Assembly: GCF_017874545.1 (NCBI RefSeq)
Contig: NZ_JAGGLT010000002.1
Location: 1 to 64,000, forward strand
Length of the DNA stretch: 64,000 nt
From: Thermoanaerobacterium butyriciformans
GTDB lineage: Bacteria; Bacillota; Thermoanaerobacteria; Thermoanaerobacterales; Thermoanaerobacteraceae
Direction: 5' to 3'
Under the pieces are notes generated by a model, which was not told the origin of the DNA, did no database searches, and saw only the letters and a list, made by a program, of their open reading frames with translations. This document shows, piece by piece, positions 27,378 to 34,537 of the stretch. Within the stretch, counting starts at the first letter, position 1; every line of letters starts with the position of its first letter. Both the position numbers and the translations under genes were made by a program.

Positions 27378-27660
27378 AAAAAGGTATGCGCATACCTTGA
27401 AAAATTTGGTAATACATGCACATACCTTTCTTTCTAGACAATATCCACCTTTTATCACTGTGTACCAAATCATCAGGTCGGCAGTGGTACACACTTATGC
27501 AATCCTCCAAAATATACATATCCGCTTTTTACGGCAGAGGGATATGATGCCGTCAAGTACACTGACAACCACTCTTTCGTATCCTTCCTTCCGCAGTGAG
27601 AGTGGAACGGAATCTTTAATGAAAGGATCGTACTTTTTATGTCAGGTTAACCTTGAATTC
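27378..27660 (-). ncRNA. Structured leader RNA, copy 2
   Basis: Same architecture as copy 1 with other bases. Long-range stem CTGAC/GTCAG (copy 1 CTATC/GATAG), ATCCTT/AAGGAT (copy 1 CCTCC/GGAGG), CCACTC/GAGTGG crossing TTCCG/CGGAA, and ACGGCA/TGCCGT with loop CATATCC pairing GGATATG (copy 1 AATACC/GGTATT). TGTGTACC/GGTACACA is identical. It ends in AAGGTATGCGCATACCTT (27381-27398) followed by TTT. Confidence 0.85.
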
Positions 27661-27666
27661 TAACTT

Positions 27667-27696
27667 ATTATATGCTCAAAAAATTTTAAATGTCAA
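27667..27696 (-). promoter_or_regulatory. Consensus sigma-A promoter of leader copy 2
   Basis: TTGACA (27691-27696) and TATAAT (27667-27672), both perfect, with an 18-bp spacer on the minus strand. Confidence 0.92.
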
Positions 27697-27849
27697 GGAA
27701 AAATTAGCAAAAAAATAAGCAGGCAATTAAAGCCTACAACAGCTACCGAAAAGAATCAAAAAAATTCTCTAGAATAAGTTATATTCCATAACTAGACTTA
27801 TTGGACTTATATGTTATTATATAATATTTTTGTGTTCTGTTAATATAAA

Positions 27850-27885
27850 AAAACAGCCAGTATAGAAATTATACTGGCTGTTTGT
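27850..27885 (-). terminator. Strong intrinsic terminator
   Basis: AAACAGCCAGTATA and TATACTGGCTGTTT form a 14-bp stem (27851-27883) flanked by a T run on the minus strand. It contains the stop codon of the gene at 27869 and separates the third and second leader operons. Confidence 0.9.
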
Positions 27886-28162
27886 TCTGCTTTCTAGTTT
27901 TTTCTAAACATATTTCTTTAATAGTTTTGTTATCATCTGTTTTTTCTGTAATGTCAATACAGTTTATATCGATATTATTAATATTTGTTTCGTAAAATAT
28001 TTGATATGTTTTATCTTCTTTAATAACATTACTGCAAATCAATGTATACTTGTCAGGATATTTAGGGAAAAGTTGGTGCATCTTATTAATTAAGTCTTGC
28101 TTTGTTATCATATTGTTTTTTTGTAAAAATTCTTTTACTTCAGGATCAAGTATTAGTTTCAT
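27869..28162 (-). CDS. Hypothetical protein with attenuator-like leader
   Basis: 97 residues from MKLILDPEVKEFLQKNN, chosen for AGAGAGTG upstream. Mixed helix and strand, acidic in the second half, Lys-rich tail. Not recognised. It has its own promoter (28267-28294) and a leader with competing hairpins, so its expression is probably regulated separately. Confidence 0.6.
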   Translation of the reverse strand: MKLILDPEVKEFLQKNNMITKQDLINKMHQLFPKYPDKYTLICSNVIKEDKTYQIFYETNINNIDINCIDITEKTDDNKTIKEICLEKTRKQNKQPV

Positions 28163-28198
28163 AAACAACACTCTCTTTCTTTTTTATATTATCGAAAG

Positions 28199-28250
28199 AG
28201 TGCATAAAACACAAAAAGAGTATGCACTTTTTCGACCAAATGCATACTCT
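28199..28250 (-). promoter_or_regulatory. Attenuator-like leader with mutually exclusive hairpins
   Basis: In minus-strand RNA, AGAGTATGCA pairs with TGCATACTCT (28217-28226 with 28241-28250) and is followed by TTTTTG, a terminator. Alternatively AGTGCATA pairs with TATGCACT (28221-28228 with 28199-28206), which uses bases of the first stem. The two cannot coexist. Confidence 0.6.
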
Positions 28251-28266
28251 CTATTAACTTAATTAT

Positions 28267-28294
28267 ATTTTAGCATTATTAACAAATTTGTCAA
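28267..28294 (-). promoter_or_regulatory. Sigma-A promoter for the 27.9-28.2 kb gene
   Basis: TTGACA (28289-28294) and TAAAAT (28267-28272), 16-bp spacer, overlapping the end of the upstream gene. Confidence 0.7.
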
Positions 28295-28587
28295 GATAAT
28301 TCTATGATTATGTCGCTAACATTTTTTGCAATAAAATCTTTACCTTTGTCGACAATTGTTATTATTTTTATTAGATCACTTTTTTTGATTATTCCTACTA
28401 CTGTGATGTTTGAAAATGTATCTTTAATAACAAATTTATCTCCAACTTTTAAATTGCCTAATTCATCTTCAGCACTTTTTATGTCATTTGGTATCAGTTC
28501 CATTACAATATCTCTATCATCAACTCTATCAAAAGCATGTCCTGAAAAAACTATCCAAACATCACAACCCCACAATTCTATTAACAT
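28291..28587 (-). CDS. Hypothetical DUF4258-like protein
   Basis: 98 residues from MLIELWGCDVWIVFSGHAFD. The ATG follows GAAAGGAGAAAAAT. FSGHAFDRVDDRD plus later beta-strands (IVGIIKKSDL, IITIVDKG) resembles the pattern in the gene at 17916. Known DUF4258 proteins are small RelE/barnase-like folds of unclear activity. Function unknown. Confidence 0.55.
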   Translation of the reverse strand: MLIELWGCDVWIVFSGHAFDRVDDRDIVMELIPNDIKSAEDELGNLKVGDKFVIKDTFSNITVVGIIKKSDLIKIITIVDKGKDFIAKNVSDIIIELS

Positions 28588-28611
28588 TATTTTTCTCCTT
28601 TCCTTCACAAT

Positions 28612-28660
28612 ATTAAAGGCACGTATTAAGCCTTGTTAAAGACTTTTACGTGCCTTTTTC
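28612..28660 (-). terminator. Terminator-like hairpin
   Basis: GGCACGT (28618-28624) pairs with ACGTGCC (28648-28654) and is followed on the minus strand by TTTAATATTG. The loop is ~23 nt. A similar GGCACG hairpin occurs at 27283-27310. Confidence 0.55.
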
Positions 28661-28676
28661 ACCTTTATATATTTTT

Positions 28677-29069
28677 TTATGATGCTTTTTGAGCCTGATT
28701 GTAGGCTTCGATAATTTTTTCTATGATCTCATCAAACTCAATTAAGCCCGTAAAAAACATGTTACGATCATGTTCATGAAATGCTCGATCCACTTTTGCC
28801 ATTGCCTTATCATGTAAATTTGAAAGTTTTTTATTATTGCCAGAAGTCCATGCAATAGCACAGACATTCTGACCTGTGTATTTTTTTGAAAGTCTTTGTA
28901 AGTACGTTGATAGGTACTTAAAGGCTTTATCATCGTTCCATTCAGGCATAAAAAGCAGCAACTCCTGCTTTTCTAACTGCCTGATTCTGTTTTTGTATTG
29001 TAATATTTTTTGATAAGGCATAGAATAGGCATAAGCAAGTTTGTTTTGGACTTGTTCTAACTGTGTCAT
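28677..29069 (-). CDS. Hypothetical helical protein
   Basis: 130 residues, mostly helical and Gln/Lys-rich (KILQYKNRIRQLEKQELL), with a central CAIAWTSGNNKKLSNLHD. The start follows AAAGGAGGAAAAT. Not recognised. Confidence 0.55.
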   Translation of the reverse strand: MTQLEQVQNKLAYAYSMPYQKILQYKNRIRQLEKQELLLFMPEWNDDKAFKYLSTYLQRLSKKYTGQNVCAIAWTSGNNKKLSNLHDKAMAKVDRAFHEHDRNMFFTGLIEFDEIIEKIIEAYNQAQKAS

Positions 29070-29090
29070 GAATTTTCCTCCTTTACTAAT

Positions 29091-29279
29091 TTATGAAACA
29101 AAATCAACAGAAACAAATTTGTCTTTTCCCTTAAAATGCTGTAATTCTTCGAGTGATAATATTCCATCAGGATCGGACAAATCTGTGTCATGATCTAAAA
29201 CAAGGACTTTTACATCCTTAAAATTGGCATAAATATTTGTCACGAGACCTCTCTCAACTTCAATAATTATTTTTTTCAT
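29091..29279 (-). CDS. Hypothetical small acidic protein
   Basis: 62 residues with alternating strands (VLVLDHDTDLSDPDG). Its ATG follows AAAGGAGGATTTTT. Not recognised. Confidence 0.5.
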   Translation of the reverse strand: MKKIIIEVERGLVTNIYANFKDVKVLVLDHDTDLSDPDGILSLEELQHFKGKDKFVSVDFVS

Positions 29280-29295
29280 AAAAATCCTCCTTTTT

Positions 29296-29574
29296 TTAGA
29301 CGGCTTTTTTGTTTGTTCTGATGATATGTTTAAATTCCTCTACTGTCAGCATATCTTTTAAAATTTGATACGCTGCTATTTCTAAATAGCTGCGTATCTT
29401 ACTCTTTTTATATCTTTCTTTAAGCTCGTCTAATGTCGTAACAGAGTCGCAGTCATGGCAGTAAATGGCACGCACACGTCCTTTACCGCCAACATAAGCA
29501 AAATCCTTGCAAGCGTGAAGTGAACCGCAAGCAGGACAAACTGCATCGTACTTGATTTTCGGTTTTGTAATCAT
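29296..29574 (-). CDS. Zinc-ribbon protein
   Basis: 92 residues. CPACGSLH and CHDCDSV form one ribbon near the N-terminus and a Lys-rich helical tail follows. It could bind nucleic acid or a protein partner. The start follows AAGGAGGAATTTTTT. Not recognised. Confidence 0.55.
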   Translation of the reverse strand: MITKPKIKYDAVCPACGSLHACKDFAYVGGKGRVRAIYCHDCDSVTTLDELKERYKKSKIRSYLEIAAYQILKDMLTVEEFKHIIRTNKKAV

Positions 29575-29604
29575 AAAAAATTCCTCCTTAAAATTTTTTA
29601 AAAA

Positions 29605-29634
29605 GTAAAGTGCAGGAGTTAGGTTTCCTGCATT
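29605..29634 (-). terminator. Terminator-like hairpin
   Basis: TGCAGGA/TCCTGCA stem followed on the minus strand by CTTTACTTTTT, overlapping the end of the gene at 29619. Confidence 0.6.
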
Positions 29635-29945
29635 TCTTCCTTTATAATTTCAATAAGGTTGTCTTCAAGGTCTCTGTAAAAACCTTCCTTGTTAGGCTTT
29701 TCTCGTAATTGAAAAGCTTGATAAACAGCTTTTAAACTACTGCAATTTATTTTAGTTATAAACATATGGTGTATTATTTTTATTTGTTTATCTTTTTTGA
29801 CTTCAATCAAATCATTGGTGAAAATGTCACGATAAAAGCCTTCTTTAGTAGGCTTCTCTAAAAATTGGAAGTCTTGTGCAATTTCTTCTATTTTTGAATA
29901 TTGTTTTGGAAGAGTTTCAGAAAGATAAGTTCTGACTATATACAT
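29619..29945 (-). CDS. Hypothetical protein with an internal repeat
   Basis: 108 residues containing two copies of a module, FQFLEKPTKEGFYRDIF and FQLREKPNKEGFYRDLE, each followed by (N)DLIEV/NLIEI. It appears to have arisen by internal duplication. Function unknown. The start follows AAGGAGGAATTTTTT. Confidence 0.55.
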   Translation of the reverse strand: MYIVRTYLSETLPKQYSKIEEIAQDFQFLEKPTKEGFYRDIFTNDLIEVKKDKQIKIIHHMFITKINCSSLKAVYQAFQLREKPNKEGFYRDLEDNLIEIIKEEMQET

Positions 29946-29983
29946 AAAAAAATTCCTCCTTAAAATTTATTTTTTTTAAAAGC

Positions 29984-30013
29984 AACGTGCAGGAATTAGA
30001 CTTCCTGCACGTT
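29984..30013 (-). terminator. Hairpin at the end of the directionality-factor-like gene
   Basis: AACGTGCAGGAA and TTCCTGCACGTT form a 12-bp stem around a 6-nt loop; the following minus-strand sequence is GCTTTTAAAAAAAATAAA, so termination may be partial. Confidence 0.55.
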
Positions 30014-31066
30014 TTCTAAAACTTTATATGACACTAGTTTTTCAAAATGGTTGTCAGCTGGTTCAAGTTCGTATTCAATCAAAGTTTTGCCTGTTAGCTG
30101 CTTAACAGTGTCATCTTGTGATGTTATGCTGTGTTTTTCGCCTTTGTCATCAATACAGGTTAAGAAATGGAATATCTCACCTGTATCATTTTTTTTCAAA
30201 GTTTTAATAGCCGTAACTTCTAATTGCCCATACTTTGCATTTGCTGTTGTCTCACCAAACGGATCATCAATGTTATCTACAGGCTCAAAGTCTGGCAGAT
30301 CTTCCATATCTTCAAATTCATTATCTACATCAGGCGGAAACAAATCTTCAGGTACATCATCACTGTAAGGTAATTCAGGTTCTGCAATACCTTTTTCTGT
30401 TACAAATTTCTTTACAGGTTCTTTTTCAGGCTTTATATTAATCTTTTGCAAAGGCTTATATAAGTTTAAAACGTAAATAGTTTTAGGATAACCATTTACA
30501 GTAACCTGCATAGGACGTAACGTTAATTTCAAAGGAATATTGGCAATATGTCCGTTATTTTGAAATTTTATTAGTTTAATTGCTGTATTAACTTCTAAAA
30601 TTGAGTTGTATGATGATGTGTCTACCTGAAATACTCCTCCAGGTATTTCGGCAATGTAGAATTGCAGGTTTCCGACCTCTTTACATTGTTTCTTTTGGTA
30701 GTATGGACAATTTTTATATAGACATGCAATCTCTTTTTTTTCTCCTGTCTTTGGATCTGTTTCAACAGCTTTTTCTCCGTCGCCTTTACATACTAATGTT
30801 CCTCCTGCGTAGCGTTTAAGCCACTGTGGGAAAAATTTTTCTGGATCGTCCAATGGAAACATAATATTCAGTTCTTTTGGACGATTTCCATAAATTTCAT
30901 GGAACTTTTCAGCAATTTCTTTAGGTGTGTTTGCATCCTCATGAACAACAAAATAATCTGTTGCACTAGGATACAAATTTCCGCTTTTTTCTGATGTCTT
31001 TTTTTCTCCTAAATGTATTTTACCTAATCTTGCAATCTTGATCCTATCTGTTAACCCTTTGATCAT
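29996..31066 (-). CDS. Gp3-like protein, candidate recombination directionality factor
   Basis: 356 residues from MIKGLTDRIKIARLGKIHLG, start behind AAAGGAGAGATG. Features of the phage Gp3-like family are visible: IMFPLDDPEKFFPQW, GTLVCKGDGEKA, the Cys cluster CLYKNCPYYQKKQC, and LQFYIAEIPGGVFQVDT followed by NTAIKLI. Family members in serine-integrase phages (phiC31 type) switch the integrase to excision. A second, acidic and Pro-rich half follows. With a serine integrase in the same element this role is likely but untested. Some family members are simply annotated as metal-binding or hydrolase proteins. Confidence 0.7.
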   Translation of the reverse strand: MIKGLTDRIKIARLGKIHLGEKKTSEKSGNLYPSATDYFVVHEDANTPKEIAEKFHEIYGNRPKELNIMFPLDDPEKFFPQWLKRYAGGTLVCKGDGEKAVETDPKTGEKKEIACLYKNCPYYQKKQCKEVGNLQFYIAEIPGGVFQVDTSSYNSILEVNTAIKLIKFQNNGHIANIPLKLTLRPMQVTVNGYPKTIYVLNLYKPLQKINIKPEKEPVKKFVTEKGIAEPELPYSDDVPEDLFPPDVDNEFEDMEDLPDFEPVDNIDDPFGETTANAKYGQLEVTAIKTLKKNDTGEIFHFLTCIDDKGEKHSITSQDDTVKQLTGKTLIEYELEPADNHFEKLVSYKVLENVQEV

Positions 31067-31104
31067 TTTTACATCTCTCCTTTTAAAATTTTTTATAAAA
31101 AGAA

Positions 31105-31128
31105 AAACAGGCTTTTTTAAACCTGTTT
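31105..31128 (-). terminator. Terminator-like hairpin
   Basis: AAACAGG/CCTGTTT with an A/T loop followed on the minus strand by TTCTTTTTATAAAA. It overlaps the stop of the gene at 31117. Confidence 0.6.
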
Positions 31129-31374
31129 CTCTTTGATTTGATTGATTGTGTGTTCTACCCATTCCGAAATATCATCACAAACTTTTGAAAAACTTTTTCT
31201 GAACGGGTATTTTTCTGATATTATAGTTTTTATGTCACTGTCTTCTGGTAACGAATCCCAGTCTGACAGCAACATATATGCTGCCTGTTCAAACCTTTCA
31301 AGTGAGTCTTTAAAGTTATTTTCTGCGATTGCGTTGTTCATCGCAGCAAGAATTTCGTCTACTTCTCTATCCAC
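31117..31374 (-). CDS. Hypothetical helical protein, paralogue of the 18.3-kb gene
   Basis: About 85 residues. I place the start at GTG 31372-31374 behind AAAGGAGGAATTTCT; the longer frame overlaps the upstream gene. It shares KYPFxKxFSxVxDDIxxW and the AAYxL helix with the product of 18250-18804. Function unknown. Confidence 0.55.
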   Translation of the reverse strand: MDREVDEILAAMNNAIAENNFKDSLERFEQAAYMLLSDWDSLPEDSDIKTIISEKYPFRKSFSKVCDDISEWVEHTINQIKEKQV

Positions 31375-31387
31375 AGAAATTCCTCCT

Positions 31388-31720
31388 TTATAATTCAAAT
31401 ATTTCTTGACCATGCCATTCTTTTAAAAGCATGGCATTGTATTTTTTAATTTTCTTGTATCTTTCTATTGATTTTTTTATAGTTCTTAGATGTTCTTGAA
31501 AAACACTCTCGAACATGTAATCATTGATATAAAGACCCGCATTTTTGCCGTCTGAATCACGCAAGAGTATTTCGTTATTTTGTGGATTGAAGTAAAAATA
31601 AGGATAACCTTGAAGATAATTTATTGGCAATTCCTCTTTTGTTTTTATGCCTTCAATAGAAATTATTTTCCTGTAAGGCGTAAAATCTTTTACGCTTTTT
31701 TCTGTTACAATTTTTATCAT
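31388..31720 (-). CDS. Hypothetical protein
   Basis: 110 residues: beta-rich N-terminal half (YPYFYFNPQNNEILLRDSDG) and a Lys-rich helix (KKSIERYKKIKKY). The ATG follows AAAAGGAGTG. Not recognised. It lies between the paralogue gene and the Gam-like gene. Confidence 0.55.
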   Translation of the reverse strand: MIKIVTEKSVKDFTPYRKIISIEGIKTKEELPINYLQGYPYFYFNPQNNEILLRDSDGKNAGLYINDYMFESVFQEHLRTIKKSIERYKKIKKYNAMLLKEWHGQEIFEL

Positions 31721-31735
31721 TCAAAAACACTCCTT

Positions 31736-32290
31736 TTATTTAATCTCAAATTCAGCAGGCTTATTCTCAATGCCAATACCTTCGACAACCTCGCCTGTAT
31801 CAGTCAAAATAATTTTGCCTTTATCAACCGTCAATTTTTTCTTAAATTCTGCCCAATTTATGTCCTTTTTGATTTTTATATAATTAGGCGCATTTTGTTC
31901 GATCCACGTTAGTAAAATTTCGTCATCACGCCTAAATTCAGGCTTTTCAAACTTCTTAACAAGCTTGCCTGAAGGCAGGCTGTAAGACAGTTGAGTCTTG
32001 CTTTTAGTAAGCAGTTTCGGATCGAGACTGTCAAAGTACTGTTGAAGGCGTGATGTGTAGAAGGCAATATTGTTGTCTATTGCTTTCTTTTCTTTTTCGT
32101 ACCATTCGTCGAGCATTGCCTTTTTGTTCTCGACGAACATTTTTTTTCTTTCTAGTTCTGCCTGTAAAGTTTTGATTTTGTTTATTGTCCAGTCGGCATA
32201 GTTGTCGTCATGGATACCTTTATCGTCTGTAAACTGCTTTTCGGTATCCTTTAAAAATTCTTCTTCAAGTTTAACAAAATCTTCCATCAT
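31736..32290 (-). CDS. Gam-like host-nuclease inhibitor
   Basis: 184 residues. A long N-terminal coiled coil (WTINKIKTLQAELERKK) is followed by LSYSLPSGKLVKKF, ILLTWIEQNAPNYIKIK and a terminal GEVVEGIGIENKPAEFEIK, the arrangement of Mu Gam-type proteins. Gam binds double-stranded DNA ends and shields them from exonucleases such as RecBCD/AddAB. It would protect the circularised or transferred element. It is coupled (ATGATG overlap) to a 35-residue membrane peptide gene. Confidence 0.85.
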   Translation of the reverse strand: MMEDFVKLEEEFLKDTEKQFTDDKGIHDDNYADWTINKIKTLQAELERKKMFVENKKAMLDEWYEKEKKAIDNNIAFYTSRLQQYFDSLDPKLLTKSKTQLSYSLPSGKLVKKFEKPEFRRDDEILLTWIEQNAPNYIKIKKDINWAEFKKKLTVDKGKIILTDTGEVVEGIGIENKPAEFEIK

Positions 32291-32394
32291 TTAACATCCT
32301 CCTTTTCTTTTTGGACATCTAAATGTCCTACGTAATAAATAACAAGGCAAGCAAGACTAATCACAAGCCATAAAGGCATTTTGATGAAAATCAT
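32287..32394 (-). CDS. 35-residue membrane peptide
   Basis: ATG 32392-32394 behind GGAGAAATTGAC. MIFIKMPLWLVISLACLVIY forms a single membrane helix, then a charged tail to TGA 32287-32289. The stop overlaps the ATG of the Gam-like gene. A real translated gene is likely from the ribosome site and coupling; function unknown. Confidence 0.6.
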   Translation of the reverse strand: MIFIKMPLWLVISLACLVIYYVGHLDVQKEKEDVK

Positions 32395-32454
32395 GTCAAT
32401 TTCTCCTTTCATGTTTTTAAAAATAAAAAAAAGACGAACCTAATTAAGTCCGCC

Positions 32455-32727
32455 TTAAAGTTCATCAATAATTTGTCTCTTGAAACTTTTATAATCAAGG
32501 AATTCAAACAGTAAAAGTAAAATTAATGCGCTATCATATTCGCTTTTTATGACTTTTTTGTTTATAATTTTAGGATTTTTAAAAGTCATATCTTCCGCAA
32601 CTGTGAAAGCATTGTTCAGACGGTTTGTCATGCCTACAAAACTTAGTGTAAGTTTAACATAATCCATAAATTCTTCGTCAATTTTGCCTTCTAAAAAATC
32701 ATTAAGAACTTTTTCATCAATATCCAT
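32455..32727 (-). CDS. Hypothetical acidic protein
   Basis: 90 residues from MDIDEKVLNDFLEGKIDEEF (ATG behind GAAAGGAGAAATTG). Helical with a hydrophobic patch (ALILLLLFEFLDY). Not recognised. A hairpin (GGCGGAC/GTTCGTC) with a T run lies at its end (32432-32454). Confidence 0.55.
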   Translation of the reverse strand: MDIDEKVLNDFLEGKIDEEFMDYVKLTLSFVGMTNRLNNAFTVAEDMTFKNPKIINKKVIKSEYDSALILLLLFEFLDYKSFKRQIIDEL

Positions 32728-32773
32728 TTCAATTTCTCCTTTCATGTTTTTTAAAACTAATTAAGTCCGCACT

Positions 32774-32920
32774 TTATTTGCATTGTGACCAGCCACAAAA
32801 CGGGCAGTACATACAGCCTGATTCTGGAACAAGTTTTGCACCGCAGTCAGGACAGGTAGCAAGGCTATTTTGTGTCCGTGTTTGTTTTTGTTTTTGTGAG
32901 TTTGTTTGTATATTAGCCAT
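32774..32920 (-). CDS. 48-residue zinc-ribbon protein
   Basis: ATG behind AAAAAAGGAGGATAAAAC. A Gln/Thr-rich N-terminus (about 20 residues) leads to CPDCGAKLVPESGCMYCPFC, a compact ribbon with an extra Cys. Probably binds nucleic acid or is a small regulator. Not recognised. Confidence 0.6.
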   Translation of the reverse strand: MANIQTNSQKQKQTRTQNSLATCPDCGAKLVPESGCMYCPFCGWSQCK

Positions 32921-32943
32921 GTTTTATCCTCCTTTTTTGGAAA

Positions 32944-33117
32944 TTAGTAAAGGTACGTCTGTATCTGTTGACGTACCTTTTGATTTTCTTTGTGTCTGTT
33001 GTATGCTTTTTTGGAACCTGCAATCCGTGTGACTGGATTTAATTCGCCCCAGTCACCACGAATGGACTTATAAATTTCAAGCATACTTTTGTTAGACTTT
33101 ACAGTTTCCTTTTTCAT
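32944..33117 (-). CDS. 57-residue basic protein
   Basis: ATG behind AAAGGAGAGTGTTAAAAAA. It contains IRGDWGELNPVTRIAGSKKA and a basic Gln-rich tail, consistent with binding nucleic acid. Not recognised. It is the first gene after leader copy 3. Confidence 0.6.
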   Translation of the reverse strand: MKKETVKSNKSMLEIYKSIRGDWGELNPVTRIAGSKKAYNRHKENQKVRQQIQTYLY

Positions 33118-33148
33118 TTTTTTAACACTCTCCTTTGTTTAAAAAATA

Positions 33149-33192
33149 AAAAAGGCATATTCAAAAACCTGTTTCGCCTTTGAATATGCCTT
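33149..33192 (-). terminator. Terminator between leader copy 3 and its first gene
   Basis: AAGGCATATTCAAA and TTTGAATATGCCTT form a 14-bp stem followed on the minus strand by TTTTATTTTTT. Near-identical to the hairpin at 19351-19394. Confidence 0.85.
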
Positions 33193-33196
33193 ATAT

Positions 33197-33482
33197 AAAA
33201 AGGTATGCGCATACCTTGAAAATTCTGGAAGTATGTACGCATACCTTGTTGCCTTATTTATCCACCTTTTATCACTGTGTACCAAAATATCAAGTCACGC
33301 AGTGGTACACATTTATGCCTTCCTCCAAGAAATATACATATCCGCTTTTTACGGCAGAGGGATATGATGCCGTCCAAGTTCACTAGCAACCACTCTTTCG
33401 TATCCTTTCTTCCGCAATGAGAGTGGAACGGAATATATAACGAAAGGATCGTGCTTTTTATGCTAGGTTAACCTTGAAATTC
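33197..33482 (-). ncRNA. Structured leader RNA, copy 3
   Basis: Closest to copy 2 but with a further compensatory change: the long-range stem is CTAGC/GCTAG. It also has ATCCTTTC/GAAAGGAT, TTCCG/CGGAA crossed by CCACTC/GAGTGG, ACGGCA/TGCCGT with loop CATATCC pairing GGATATG, and TGTGTACC/GGTACACA. It ends in the palindrome at 33200-33217 and a T run. A degenerate copy of the palindrome lies ~28 nt upstream in the RNA, as in the other copies. Confidence 0.85.
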
Positions 33483-33488
33483 TAACTT

Positions 33489-33518
33489 ATTATATGTTCA
33501 AAAATTTTATTTTGTCAA
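33489..33518 (-). promoter_or_regulatory. Consensus sigma-A promoter of leader copy 3
   Basis: TTGACA (33513-33518) and TATAAT (33489-33494), 18-bp spacer, minus strand. Confidence 0.92.
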
Positions 33519-33530
33519 GGAAAAAATAAC

Positions 33531-33562
33531 AAAAAAAATAAGCAGGTGATTAAACCTGCTTA
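33531..33562 (-). terminator. Intrinsic terminator ending the upstream operon
   Basis: AAGCAGGT/ACCTGCTT stem (33540-33561) followed on the minus strand by ATTTTTTTTG. It overlaps the stop of the gene at 33550. Confidence 0.8.
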
Positions 33563-34272
33563 AGCCATTTAAGGTTTTTATTTGTCTTATTTATTTTTGC
33601 CTTGCAAGGTGTTATAGTGAATCCACGACCTTTTTTCCCTGCAAGGACTATATAATGGTCTGGTGTTTCTTCCAAAATATCTAATATAAAAATGCCGTCT
33701 ACAAGTGCTAATCCTTTTTGATACACGTTCTTATACCAGCGTATAAAAGGAACTGACACTGTTATTTCCGTTGAGTTACCAGACCATTTGCCATTTCTAC
33801 TCCAAACACGCCAACTCCTTTGTTCTATATTAGGAGTTTTGTCGTTAACAACAGTAACGATATTTTCAGAATCTACCCAGCGGTTATTGGCAAACCGATA
33901 GGTAGATTGTTTTAAAATCAAAAATTTTATTGTTTCGTTTATTTTTTTGTATATTTTTTTAGCTAAATGAATTTTTAAATTAATACTCTTATAGTTTTTT
34001 GTTTTTCTTTTTTCATGAATTTGAAGTCTTTTGCTAAGAAATTCTTTTAAAGGAATTTCTTCTTTTGCAAAATTTATTTTAGTTTCTTTTTTGGGATTTC
34101 TTAATTGGTATAGCACTTTTGCACATTTACTTATTTTGTCTGTGCCTAGCTGCATAAGTGCTATTTCTGCTTCGAGTTCTTCTTTTGTATGATTTAAAAA
34201 GATTAATTGTCCTTTGTCATTAACAAATATTGTATGCTTTTTGCGCATACAACTGATCTCAAACTTTTGCAT
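33550..34272 (-). CDS. Two-part protein of the QLIFLNH paralogous family
   Basis: 240 residues. The N-terminal module (about 1-60) has KKHTIFVNDKGQLIFLNHTK and the Glu-Ala-x-Ile-Ala-Leu follow-up. A Lys-rich linker leads to a second domain with SWRVWSRNGKWSGNSTEI, which looks beta-rich. The gene overlaps the next family member by 14 bp, so the family is partly tandem. Function unknown. Confidence 0.65.
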   Translation of the reverse strand: MQKFEISCMRKKHTIFVNDKGQLIFLNHTKEELEAEIALMQLGTDKISKCAKVLYQLRNPKKETKINFAKEEIPLKEFLSKRLQIHEKRKTKNYKSINLKIHLAKKIYKKINETIKFLILKQSTYRFANNRWVDSENIVTVVNDKTPNIEQRSWRVWSRNGKWSGNSTEITVSVPFIRWYKNVYQKGLALVDGIFILDILEETPDHYIVLAGKKGRGFTITPCKAKINKTNKNLKWLKQV

Positions 34273-34537
34273 TTTCTTGCTTCCTCCTTTTTATGTAGCG
34301 TTGAATCCTTTTTGCTTCTGCCTTGTCGTATTCGACTGATAGTTCTGTTGGTAGTGGACCGCCATTACGCCAGTTTTGCAATATCATATAGCATTTACAA
34401 GGCGTTCCGCCAAGCTTTTCTAGTGCACCTTCTGCCTTAAGTTCAGCTTTTGTATGATTATAAAAAATTAATTGTCCTTTTTTATTAAGTCCTATTTCAT
34501 GAACTTTACCTTGACAAATGACCATTGCTTTCATCAC
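34259..34537 (-). CDS. Short member of the QLIFxNH family
   Basis: 92 residues. VHEIGLNKKGQLIFYNHTKA is the family core, followed by ALEKLGGTPCKCYMIL and a basic tail. It overlaps the genes on both sides by a few bases. Function unknown. Confidence 0.65.
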   Translation of the reverse strand: MMKAMVICQGKVHEIGLNKKGQLIFYNHTKAELKAEGALEKLGGTPCKCYMILQNWRNGGPLPTELSVEYDKAEAKRIQRYIKRRKQENAKV

